DNA of 64,000 nt, taken from the NCBI GenBank assembly GCA_014529385.2, contig CM043943.1, positions 157,106,747 to 157,170,746 of the forward strand, given 5' to 3'. Shown piece by piece: positions 54,560 through 64,000 of this stretch. The position numbers and the translations under genes were made by a program. The notes beneath the pieces were generated by a model, which made no database searches, was not told the origin of the DNA, and saw nothing but the letters and a program-made list of their open reading frames with translations. Numbering within the stretch: position 1 is the stretch's first letter; every line of letters begins with the position of its first letter. Source of the DNA: Adiantum capillus-veneris. Lineage: Eukaryota; Streptophyta; Polypodiopsida; Polypodiales; Pteridaceae.

Positions 54560-55010
54560 GACAATGGGAATTGCCTAAAGATGCAATGTTAAATGGCTAG
54601 ACGGAATGGATCTGCGCATCAAAGTACAACTCAACAATCATAGCACAAATGCTTTGGTCGACACATGAGCTAAAGTAAATGCAGTCAGTAATTCCACGTA
54701 CAAGAAAGCATTAAGTCAAGCATTGACAGTAGGAATAGCAACAATAAAAGGATGCAACAAGAACCCAACACCAACATTGAGAGTAGTCAACTTGAACGTG
54801 ATAGTACATGGATGTTCATGTCCTCATCAATTTGTATGCTTACGAGATGAACCATGAATGAGACAATGATTCTTGGAATTCCCTGGATGCGGACATACAA
54901 GGCAGTACCAAATTGGGATACAAATCAGCTCAAGTTATCACCTAAAGGTGGGCAACTCATTGTTCCAATTGCACCAAGCAAGGAGGAACGGAAAGGGAGT
55001 AATCAATAGA
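54560..55010 (+). pseudogene. Second aspartic-protease-like domain, after integrase
   Basis: STNALVDT is followed by a stop at 54666-54668 exactly where Gly of D-T-G should be, then AKVNAVSNSTYKKAL. After a frameshift, NETMILGIPWMRTYKAVPNW supplies the closing I-L-G-x-P-W motif. The whole is the size of a retropepsin and resembles the intact D-T-G domain at 32055 in the nested element. Its place after the integrase is not part of the standard gypsy plan. Confidence 0.75.
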
Positions 55011-55069
55011 ACAAACCATGAAGCAATTAATCTTCTCCATCCTCTCACCAAGCAAATGCTACAAGTAGC

Positions 55070-55366
55070 ATGCAAGGAGTCAGGCAAATTTGGGTACGAA
55101 AAGCACAGCTTACGGACAAGCCGATTCAAATATGGGTGCCCAAAACATCACCGACTAAACCAAAGAAGTTTCCAAGGGTCAAAAGACAAAGACAAGTTTC
55201 TTCGAGCAAGGAACCTAACTTGCAATGGATTTGGCAAAAAAAGGAGCACTTATCTTCTTCGCAAACGGAAAAACCAATCAAGCAATGGAGAGTTAAGTCT
55301 CAGAGGACTCCACCACACCATTCCACACCAAGCACACCAACCTACCAATGGCGAGAAAAAGCTTGA
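55070..55366 (+). pseudogene. W-V-P-K-type repeat tail
   Basis: Same frame as the end of the second protease domain, after stops. Five repeats: QIWVRKAQ, QIWVPKTS, LQWIWQKK, KQWRVKSQ, TYQWREKA, spaced about 13-24 residues in a Lys/Ser/Pro-rich background. The counterpart of 7300-7620 and 31240-31580. Function unknown; the basic, Trp-spaced pattern would suit nucleic acid or protein binding, but that is a guess. Confidence 0.7.
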
Positions 55367-55421
55367 CAATAGTCAAAAGTGCTACCAACAGCTCAAGCAA
55401 TCAACATGCTGACGCATCCTG

Positions 55422-55679
55422 ATGGTACAATCAAATAGAGAGCAAACAAGCTACAAGATTTTCTCTTTAAGACTGCATCAGAAAGCCTTGACATCAGAAA
55501 CCCTTGACTTAATTACTCAAGACCCAGCTCTTGCACAGTATATTGGCTTGAACTGCATTAATCTTCAAAGCATGGTAGAGCCAACCAAGGTTATGCATAA
55601 GACACGATTGTTCGACCCATGCACACAGTCGTCCCGGAGTACGCCATCTAGGAGGGATGAAAGGGCACTAAGTAATTAA
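55422..55679 (+). pseudogene. Unrecognised frame after the repeat tail
   Basis: 85 codons, with a plausible coding stretch TSETLDLITQDPALAQYIG. It could be the C-terminus of the polyprotein. A purine tract GAAGAGGGAGAAAAAAG follows at about 55691-55707, then TGTTAACG at 55713, which resembles a PPT and an LTR start, but no matching LTR copy was found. Confidence 0.35.
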
Positions 55680-55712
55680 GGGCAATGTTTGAAGAGGGAG
55701 AAAAAAGTTCGA

Positions 55713-57060
55713 TGTTAACGTGTGATTTTTTGCAAAATTACCTAATAATGCCCTTATAATTCATCATCAAGGTTAAATTCAATGATAATATCTTCCCGAT
55801 GAGTGTAAATAGTGCATATACTATCAAAATATCATTAAAAAATAGTCCTTTTTGGTTATTTTTCATCATTTTCTCTATGATGAGACTTAAAAATGGAGAA
55901 ATCCAACAAAAAACAATAAAGCTGTGTTTTTCAATGGATTTTTCTAATTATTGGATTTTCACTTTGCTTTTTTAGCGCATTTTGTTATTTTCTTTTTATT
56001 GTTTAATAAACAAGTCAAAAATTAATAATAAATAGCAAAGGAGCTCAGATGGAAAAACAGAAGACACGGTGGTGATAAAAAAGACAAGGCGGACAAGCAC
56101 AAAAATTTTCAATGGAACCGGAAGATGGAAGCGGGAAGCCTAAATTAGGCGACAAAACCTACTTTTGTAAAATTCTTGCAGAATGAGCTACAAGAATCTG
56201 ATCGGGAAATTTTTTGAGTCTAACATAGATTTCACGGCCTAGTAGGACTAACGGGGGAATCTGGGGAAAAAAGGTTTGGGAAGTCCGGGTATAGATATCC
56301 CAGGTAGGCTAAAACCACTTCATTTCCACTTGTTACATTTGGAGAGAGAGCTTTTTGACCTCTTTCGCGCGTACTTTCCGGAGTCTATAGTTGCCCGTTT
56401 TTAGTGTCGTCTCACACGAGACATGAGGGTTAAGTTCTTTACTCATCAATGATCCATTTTGTATGGCCGGTAGCTAGTCTAAACTCCTAGAAAAAACCCT
56501 AGAATCCGAGCAGTGCATGAAGACCTATGACCAAAAACTGACCATAGCGACCTGTCAGCTCGACCAAATCGGATGAGATTTGAATTGTAGCATGTCCTAA
56601 CATAATAGAACCTTTTTATATCATTAGTTGACCATTCGGCAGGGATCAAGGGGGTCCCCAGTAGAAAAGCTAGGTTTTTGGCAGATGTTAGAATTTGGTT
56701 CTGGCTCCATAGACAGCTTGCCTACGAGGTTTATATACAATGTATATGATTGGTTTTGTGAAATCAATCAAGCAAAGCCCTCAAAAAGCAGAAAAGTGCT
56801 CGAAGGCTACAAAGCGTCAAATTCGACGTATGAGGTCAAACTGACTCCAAATGAGCCAAAAGTGGATGAGTTGCTTCACGACTATGTTGCGGACAAGTCC
56901 AAAGCCTCACAAGTGACAAACCAATTCAACAGGCAGTGTAGTCACAGAAATCAGAGATTTCAGAGTCAACAAAGCACAAAGTGATGCTGGCAAGACCAAA
57001 CTTTAGCAAATTCAATTTAAGACTTGTTTTAGGTGTATAAAATGTGTTTAGGTCAAAAAT
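55713..57060 (+). other. Non-coding 3' region
   Basis: AT-rich with no recognised gene. One frame at 56628-56984 (118 codons, RFIYNVYDWFCEINQAKPSK) has no domain I know and may be chance. The stretch sits between the end of the 3' half element and the right palindrome block. Confidence 0.4.
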
Positions 57061-57700
57061 TTTAAGTTTTGCAAGAAAAATGTGACTGCTATAAATAATC
57101 ACGATTATTTACTTTTGCACTATTTTTGCTTGGAAATGGTATCATCACCTCATCTATCATTTGTACACACCTATTACATGCCAAAATCAAGTATGAGCCA
57201 AAATGATCACATATAACTTGGAAAATTACCAAAAAATGCAAGGAAGTCTTTGCAAGCCAAATTCTGAGTTATGGATCACTTTTTTTTATCCAAATCACCT
57301 CTTATCACATACACAGGGTCAGTACAATGCCTAGAACCAAGTTGTACCAAAAAATGTTCATTTTGGTAGAAAAGTTAATAATCACGATTATTTACTTTCA
57401 TGCCAAAATGGGAGAATTTTGCTATTTTGCCATCATACATCCAAAGTACATGATGTGTTAAGCCCACTAGCCAAGTTTGAACCAATTTGGAGCTCAAAAT
57501 CACAAATTTTGTTTATATCTACTATAGCCAAAATTTGGTACCATTTTCACCCTATGCATCCAAAATGAGCCCATATTTCACTCAGAGTATCTATTTGGTA
57601 TATATTTCAAGCCTGCAATGCCAAATTTGCAAAAAGTTGAAAAAATCACTCAGTTGTAAATAATCAGGATTATTTACTTTTGTTGTAATTTTTTGTTTTG
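57061..57700. repeat. Palindrome-bearing repeat block, right copy
   Basis: Palindromes of the same type as at 46316-47200 lie at 57091-57112, 57374-57395 and 57656-57677, spaced 283 and 282 bp. Spacer words match the left block in the same orientation (for example TAAGCCCACTAGCCAAGTTTG against AAGTCCCTGGACAAGTTTC; TTTGGTATAT). The left block is in the leader of a minus-strand element, so relative to coding direction the two blocks are inverted. Confidence 0.85.
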
Positions 57701-57863
57701 ACTTTACAATTTTGTTCCTTACATGTTTTTATGCATCTATGCTTCTTCAAAAATTGATTTGAAGCAATGGACCAAAATTGTCAGCATTTCAGACTGAAGG
57801 ACACTTCAAAGAAAAATATGTCAAATCTGCTAACTCTGACACTCTATTCACTGAACAGGAGCC

Positions 57864-58978
57864 ATGCAAGCAGCAAAGAGGGCCAAGAAGAAGCTCAACC
57901 AAAAAGAAAAGTTTCAAGAGCTACCAGCATACCAACTAGACCTTGATTCAGTCAAGAATGCAAAAGCGACCTATCTCTCCAAGGAACAGCTTGAGAAGCA
58001 CAACATCACAGTATTGACTGGAAGATTCAAGAGTGAAGAGGGACATCAAGTAGAGCTGCAGCTTCTACCAAAAGAAGTGTATGATGTCGCTGCAAAGCCC
58101 GAGACCAAAGAAGCCAACCAAAGGCTAGGGGTCAGAGATATTTATGAACAAGAGCTGTGCGGAATGGACTTCCAGAAAGCTTACGAGCTTTTGTGCATGA
58201 TCAAGAAGATGGAACCGCTCAGATTTATGACCCCTAAGGTAATAAAGTTGAAGTGGTAATTACCAAGGAGATAGTGGCAGAAGCACTCAGATTGCCCACA
58301 GAAGGAATGACAATGAAGGCAAGAGACAGGAAAACGGCTAGAACTTTCACTAAAGAAACCACCCCAGCCACCGTTGCAGACCTTATTCACAAACAGGTGG
58401 AGGAGCCCGCAAGGTTATACCATCAACAGTTCCATTTCCTTGCTAAGAGGCTGCCAAGGTATACCAGGCTCAATCAAATGGTTGCCACCACCTTTACGCA
58501 AGTCCTCAAGTCAACAACCAGGAAGCCGATTGACCATGCACAATATGTTTTTTCCACATTGAAAGGGACAAAGAAGGAAGGAAAGATCACATTCTTGGAT
58601 GCACCAGAAGTTCTGACCAGGATTGCATACCATGCCATCGGCATGACCGACAACCTACCACCTGCCCCATATCAAAACACTTGGATAGTGTCAGCTCAAC
58701 CATCTCCTCAAGCTACAAGATTTTCCAAGAGATCCTACAACCACATGCTCAAGGTGATGTGTCTCCCCGCATCTCTTCTCATGTCTCTAAACACCAAGAT
58801 CACCCAATGCCAATCCCACCACCATCACCGGCAGTTAGAACCACAACAACTGAGCCAACAAAAGAAGAAAAACCTGAATAGGAAAAAGCAGTTGAATCAG
58901 CACAACAAGAACCGGAAGAGCAAGAAGCAGTGGAATCAGCACAACAAGCAACTGTATCTACTCAAGAGTAGCAAATAG
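57864..58978 (+). pseudogene. Unrecognised retroelement-associated protein, frameshifted
   Basis: Frame one (57864-58259, 131 codons) runs into frame two (open to 58978) with a one-step shift near 58245. Across the junction the sequence is coherent: VRDIYEQELCGM, RFMTPKVIKLK, then VVITKEIVAEALRLPTEGM, a pattern (I-x-x-E-x-I-A-x-A-x-x-L-P-x-E-G) I have seen in accessory proteins of plant retrotransposons but cannot name firmly. The C-terminus is Gln/Asn/Lys-rich low complexity. It follows the palindrome block directly, so that block may be its leader. Confidence 0.5.
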
Positions 58979-61437
58979 AGAAAGAGCCAGAGACCGAAAA
59001 GGCAGCCAGTCCTGTACCATAAGAGGACACCGCAAAGTTTGAGCACACAAGAGAACAAGAGGCCCAGGAAACACCCCATTAGGAGAAATATGAACCTTGC
59101 ATGGGCCTTGTAAGGAATCCTAATTTTTAGGGATTAAGACTAATGTTGTGTAGGGTTAAGGGGACAAGGGCATTCAAGAAGCTAGTTTTGAGTAGACTTT
59201 TCTAGCCTTTTTTTAGACACATGTAGGATGTGAACCTAAGAGGTCACTTTCTCTCTCTAGCTTTTGGAAAGTGAAGGGAGTAAAGGGGTGTGGCCACATC
59301 AGCAAAAACGTAGGTCACTAAGAGCCAAAATTTGACTTTTTTTCAAAAAAGTTATTTTTACTTATTTTTGACTTAAAATTCCCTCCCAACATATATACAC
59401 ATCAAAAAATCATTTTTTGACATTTTTTTAAACCTACAAACACTAAAAGTCCCTACCCCCTTCTCTTCTCCTCCTCCCCTCTCTCTCCCTCTCCCCCCTC
59501 TGCCTCCTTCTCTCCTCCCATGTTCCTCTCCTCTCCCTCCCTACCCCCTTCTCTCCTCCTCCTCCCCTCTCTCTCCCTCTCCCCCTTTGCCCCCTTCTCT
59601 CCTCCCATGTTCCTCCCTCTCCCTCCCCCCTCTTTCTTTTCATTCTTTGCTTCCTCATGCAACAACTGCCATGGTGCTCACGGACATCACAAATCGTATC
59701 CCTCCACCACCATGTACTCCGCACAACAAAAGTGTACATATTGCTTGTCCGCGGTGTTTGCACCGAAGGCCGCACGTGAGGGTGAGCAGAGGTCATCCCA
59801 AGATCGTCATACTGTCGGTGAGACGAATGTGTGTGGTTCTTCAATATCTTGGGAGGGGAGAAGTAGGCTTGTTAGGCTATTGCAATTGGTTGTGTATGGG
59901 TGCAGGTGTTTCTTTGCATTTGTGGATGCATGAATGTCAAGCTCTTCAACTCAAAACAGTGGCATTACAAGAAACAGTGGGTGCAGGTTAGAGAGGTCAA
60001 GTGTCACCACTTTTCCTCTAAAACAGCCTTCTTTGTTACATCTTACAAGTAGGTGCTTCAAATCCATCCTTATTAGAGGTGGGTAATCTCATCCTAATGC
60101 AAGAATGGCTCAAGGAACTAGCATAACATGAATCTTTTACGGTGGCACAAAGCTCTCCTCAAGCAATGTGGCTCCCACTACACCAAAAATCACTATGCTA
60201 ACATGGAGAGATCCCTAGTAGGACAATACAACAAATTTTCATCAGCAGCACACCCTTTCCTAACATGAGGGCACCCCCACCAGAGATATTTTTATATGAT
60301 AGGTCACCCCATGAGCATACCATGTCATGGAATGATGTAAGAACTATGACTGCACTACCCCTTGTAAGTTGTTCACGAATGTATGTTTATCAAAGTTAAT
60401 GAGAAGAAGTTTGGACTTTTTTGTTTGTTGATGTGTAAGAGCACTCTTGGTCTACCATATTTTAGATTGTTTGATAAGTTAAATAAGTTAAATAAGATTT
60501 GTAGTCATTTAAAGTATCATTTTTTTTTTGTAAGATTGTACATGAGAAGACAAGAGATCTTGACGGAATAAACCTCGATGAGATTCCCACCATGCACTTG
60601 TGACACCATACCTCTCCTTGAACCCTTTGACTTCTATCGTTGTGGGGAGTCCAATGGGGGGCTATTTTCAAATTTTTAGCATAAATTTTTTTTGAAGGAA
60701 ATTTTGGTTATTCTAAAGTTTATACACAGTTTAGGAGTTCATTCTGATTGTTTTTCTTCAGTTTCAAATTTTGACCGAGTACATTCCTTGGAAGCCACTT
60801 TTGAAGGTGTTAGGGCGAGATTTTGAGAAAGTTTTGTATGTAGGAAATACAGTCCTTAACACAATAAAAAACAATGGTTCTTTGAGTATTTTCAGATTCC
60901 ATGGTTTTAATGCTCGTTGGAGCCCGTAGATTAAGAAAAAAGTAAAAAATGTATGTTTTACATCATTTTTAAATAAATTGTCAACTTGCACATTGATTTT
61001 TGGAGAATGCGAGCAAGATATGATTTTTTCTCATCACATGATGGTCGAAGAACGCGATGAGATGAACAAATTCATGTGAGACAAGCCCAGACAGATTCGG
61101 AGCCGATTGAAATCTAGAAGCTGTTGAAAACAACCGAAAAGTTCAACACTTATTAAAAAAAAAAAAAAACTTAACACTTGAATCATGGCCATGCATCAAA
61201 AATATGCTCACACGGTGAAGGAGGTGCTTCAAAGCTATGGAAATCAATATAAAATGCAAGCAATAGCGTTGGAGGCTATTCAAGAAGTTGTAGAGGCTCA
61301 CATCATTTCAGATGACTTTGCAATGACAAAATGATTAAGAGTTGTGTCTACTGTCTCCATAGTGATTTGGCTTTTTGGTTTATCCATGTGTTTTAAGTTA
61401 AGTGGTTTTGGCCATGAAGAGTTAAATTTAAATCAAA
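58979..61437. other. No recognised gene; CT-rich tract
   Basis: A strongly pyrimidine-rich tract (CTCTCCCTCCC type) covers about 59455-59640; open frames there on both strands are low-complexity. The rest holds homopolymer T and A runs (60518-60528, 61154-61168) and nothing I recognise. Confidence 0.5.
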
Positions 61438-63250
61438 TATTAACATTTTTGCCATCCTAAGGGGCAAACAAAGCTAGAAAATGCAAAAAAAAGGGTGGCC
61501 ACAAGGGCGCGCAGATGGCCCATCCAGTAGTTTTGGATGGCTCATCTCGCGCCCTTGTGGCCACCCTTTTTTTTTGCATTTTCTAGCTTTGTTTGCCCCT
61601 TAGGATAGCAAAAATGTTAATAGCTGATGAAACCAGATGTTTATGTAGCATGAGACTAGATTTTTACATTGTCCAATGTGATTTGTCCTTTTGGTGCAGG
61701 GAACTAGTAAGTTGAGTTGAAGGAAGGCATAATGTGCTTGAAAAGTTAAATTTTACATCCATCTGGCACCTTTTCGAAGGTCTTGGAGTGCAACAATAGC
61801 CTAATTATGCAAAAAAAAGGGTGGCCACAAGGGCGCGCAGATGGCCCATCCAGCAGTTTTGGATGGCTCATCTGCGCGCCCTTGTGGCCACCCTTTTTTT
61901 TTGCATTTTCTAGCTTTGTTTGCCCCTTAGGATAGCAAAAATGTTAATAGCTGATGAAACCAGATGTTTATGTAGCATGAGACTAGATTTTTATATTGTC
62001 CAATGTGATTTGGCCTTTTGGTGCAGGGAACTAGTAAGTTGAGTTGAAGGAAGGCATAATGTGCTTGAAAAGTTAAATTTTACATCCATCTGGCACCTTT
62101 TCGAAAGTCCTGGAGTGCAACAATAGCCTAATTATGCAAAAAAAAGGGTGGCCACAAGGGCGCGCAGATGGCCCATCCAGCAGTTTTGGATGGCTCATTC
62201 TGCGCGCCCTTGTGGCCACCCTTTTTTTTTGCATTTTCTAGCTTTGTTTGCCCCTTAGGATAGCAAAAATGTTAATAGCTGATGAAACCAAATGTTTATG
62301 TAGCATGAGACTAGATTTTTATATTGTCCAATGTGATTTGGCCTTTTGGTGCAGGGAACTAGTAAGTTGAGTTGAAGGAAGGCATAATGTGCTTGAAAAG
62401 TTAAATTTTACATCCATCTGGCACCTTTTCGAAGGTCTTGGAGTGCAACAATAGCCTAATTATGCAAAAAAAAGGGTGGCCACAAGGGCGCGCAGATGGC
62501 CCATCCAGCAGTTTTGGATGGCTCATCTGCGCGCCCTTGTGGCCACCCTTTTTTTTTGCATTTTCTAGCTTTGTTTGCCCCTTAGGATAGCAAAAATGTT
62601 AATAGCTGATGAAACCAGATGTTTATGTAGCATGAGACTAGATTTTTATATTGTCCAATGTGATTTGGCCTTTTGGTGCAGGGAACTAGTAAGTTGAGTT
62701 GAAGGAAGGCATAATGTGCTTGAAAAGTTAAATTTTACATCCATCTCACCTTTTCCAAGGTCCTGGAGTGCAACAATAGCCTAATTATGCAAAAAAAAGG
62801 GTGGCCACAAGGGCGCGCAGATGGCCCATCCAACAGTTTTGGATGGCTCACCTGCGCGCCCTTGTGGCCGCCCTTTTTTTTGCATCATATGGCCTTGTCT
62901 GCCCCTTATAATAGCAAGAATGTTAATATTTGATGAAACCAGATGTTTATGCAGCATGAGACTAGATTTTTATACTGTCCAATGTGATTTGCCCTTTTGG
63001 TGCAGGGAACTAGTAAGTTGAGTTGAAGGAAGGCATAATGTGCTTGAAAAGTTCAATTTTAGGTTCATCTCATCTTTTCCAGGGTTCTGGAGTGCAGCAA
63101 TAGCCTAATTATGCAAAAAAAGGGTGGCCACAAGGGCCCACATATGGCCCATCTAGCAGTTTTGGATGGCTCACTACGCGCGCTTGTGGCCACCCCTTTT
63201 TTTGCATTATATGGCCTTGTCTGCACCCCAGAATACCAATTCTTTTTTAG
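61438..63250. repeat. Tandem array of six hairpin-bearing ~326-bp units
   Basis: The hairpin core starting GGGTGGCCACAAGGGCG occurs at 61493, 61819, 62146, 62474, 62799 and 63122 (periods 326, 327, 328, 325, 323). Each hairpin has ~41-base arms with two mismatched positions and a 9-base loop (AGCAGTTTT type). The first unit folds much further: its left arm begins at 61438 and pairs to 61622, about 88 bases per arm. Spacer (~240 bp, including ATGTTTATGTAGCATGAGAC) is conserved between units; the last two units are the most diverged. No protein is encoded. Confidence 0.95.
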
Positions 63251-64000
63251 ATTAAGTGAAAGAAAATCTTTATGCAACATGACAGTACAAATTCCACTTC
63301 TTTTCACTCAGATGTAATTAGAGCTCCCCCCCCCCCCCCCCCCCCTTTCTTTGTGTTCAAAGGTCCGGAGCATTCACTATGTAAAATTTTCCTATATCAC
63401 GTGCGTTCACTAGAATGGATTAAAAGTACCCCTTATAGGCCTTATCTACACATGTTTCTGCAACTTTACAAGAATATAAAATCCCTTCTGTTGAACACAT
63501 GTGCTATGTTACATATACTTTAGTGAACTCCCCATGTCAACGGCCTCACAAATCCTGTGCACTAAACATTAAACACTAGAAATCGACCAAACAAGGAGCC
63601 AATTTTTACTTCCTTGTGTCCACCTAGTGTTCTTGTGAAACATTGCTAATGATATATATTCAACATCCCCAAATGAGGACATCTTGACAAAGTTTATGAT
63701 CCACTTTAATAAGAATAACCATTAATGATTAAACTGAAATCAAAATATTGCTTGAATTTCATCAAGGTGGAGTGATTAAGACTTGCGACTTGAATCATCG
63801 TACATGCAAATCAAAATATCCATAAAAGTAAACAATATTTCTGAGATCTGTATGAAACTTCAGTAATCTAAATTAAATACTCTCACTCAATGCGACACCA
63901 CTTAACAAAAAAACATATTTATATTGCATTTATAGAGGAATCCAGCCTCATGAAAAATAATTACAAATGGAGACAATGTTGTTGCTGTTAGGCTTATCTT
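63251..64000. other. No recognised feature
   Basis: A run of 21 C lies at 63326-63346. The remainder is AT-rich without a credible frame. Confidence 0.5.

Larger units (their letters stand above)
49695..55680 (+). mobile_element. 3' half of the same gypsy lineage, plus strand
   Basis: Order: protease 1, linker, reverse transcriptase, RNase H, two tandem H2C2 zinc modules, integrase core, integrase C-terminal domain, second protease-like domain, W-V-P-K-type repeats. No gag is present upstream: sequence left of 49695 is minus-strand reverse transcriptase of another element. Many stops show it is dead, but most domains remain in one frame. No 3' LTR matching 47878-48808 was found. Confidence 0.8.

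Noticed and set aside
55713-56640. 3' LTR of the plus-strand half element
   Set aside because: A purine tract and TGTTAACG start exist, but the sequence does not match the LTR at 47878-48808 and no end or target duplication could be found.
59443-59933. Arg/Glu/Gly-rich and Ser/Pro/Leu-rich frames over 130 codons
   Set aside because: They arise from the CT-rich tract and have opposite-strand mirror frames; no coding signature.
61438-63250. CRISPR array
   Set aside because: Units are ~326 bp and nearly identical including spacers, in a plant genome context; this is an ordinary tandem repeat with hairpins.
62821-63317. Small frames inside the hairpin array
   Set aside because: They run through hairpin arms and are not conserved between units.

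Overview
The window reads as nuclear DNA of a land plant with a repeat-rich genome. The evidence is the pile of nested Ty3/gypsy and Ty1/copia LTR retrotransposons, plant-type primer-binding sites (tRNA-Asp-like and initiator tRNA-Met-like) and a dual-RNase-H gypsy polyprotein. I see no intact host gene, no rRNA or tRNA gene, and no prokaryotic organisation. Species cannot be told from the sequence; a large-genome plant such as a gymnosperm or fern is only a guess.

Layout. 1-1214: degenerate DNA with a ~220-bp tandem repeat. 1215-10153: a young, complete LTR element (5-bp target duplication ATATC, almost identical LTRs) that codes only for gag and a protease-like domain plus a tryptophan-repeat tail, with no reverse transcriptase or integrase. 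10154-17936: decayed DNA with a minus-strand integrase relic, fold-back repeats and a histone H3-like pseudogene. 17937-38840: an old Ty3/gypsy element with two RNase H domains, interrupted twice: by a minus-strand copia element (20978-26531, duplication ATGGC) inside its protease region, and by a minus-strand relative of the first element (28313-35549, duplication GTGAT) inside its second RNase H.

38841-41927: gag and protease remains of another gypsy copy. 41928-49695: minus-strand segment with the 5' half of a gypsy element (LTR, primer site, leader, gag, protease) and a reverse transcriptase fragment of a different gypsy. 49695-55680: plus-strand 3' half of the same kind of element. The protease segment is present at both borders in opposite orientation, which suggests an inversion with inverted duplication. 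55680-59100: long non-coding stretch with regularly spaced palindromes, then a broken unrecognised reading frame. 61438-63250: six tandem ~326-bp units, each with a strong hairpin.

The most interesting result comes from comparing copies. The elements at 1215-10153, 28313-35549, 41928-48808 and 49695-55680 look like one gypsy lineage. Its inferred full order is gag, protease 1, reverse transcriptase, RNase H, two tandem zinc-binding (H2C2) modules, integrase core and tail, a second aspartic-protease-like domain, then a tail of W-V-P-K-type repeats. The first element appears to be a trans-mobilised deletion derivative; the second is a scrambled derivative that carries an integrase scrap and a possible accessory gene.
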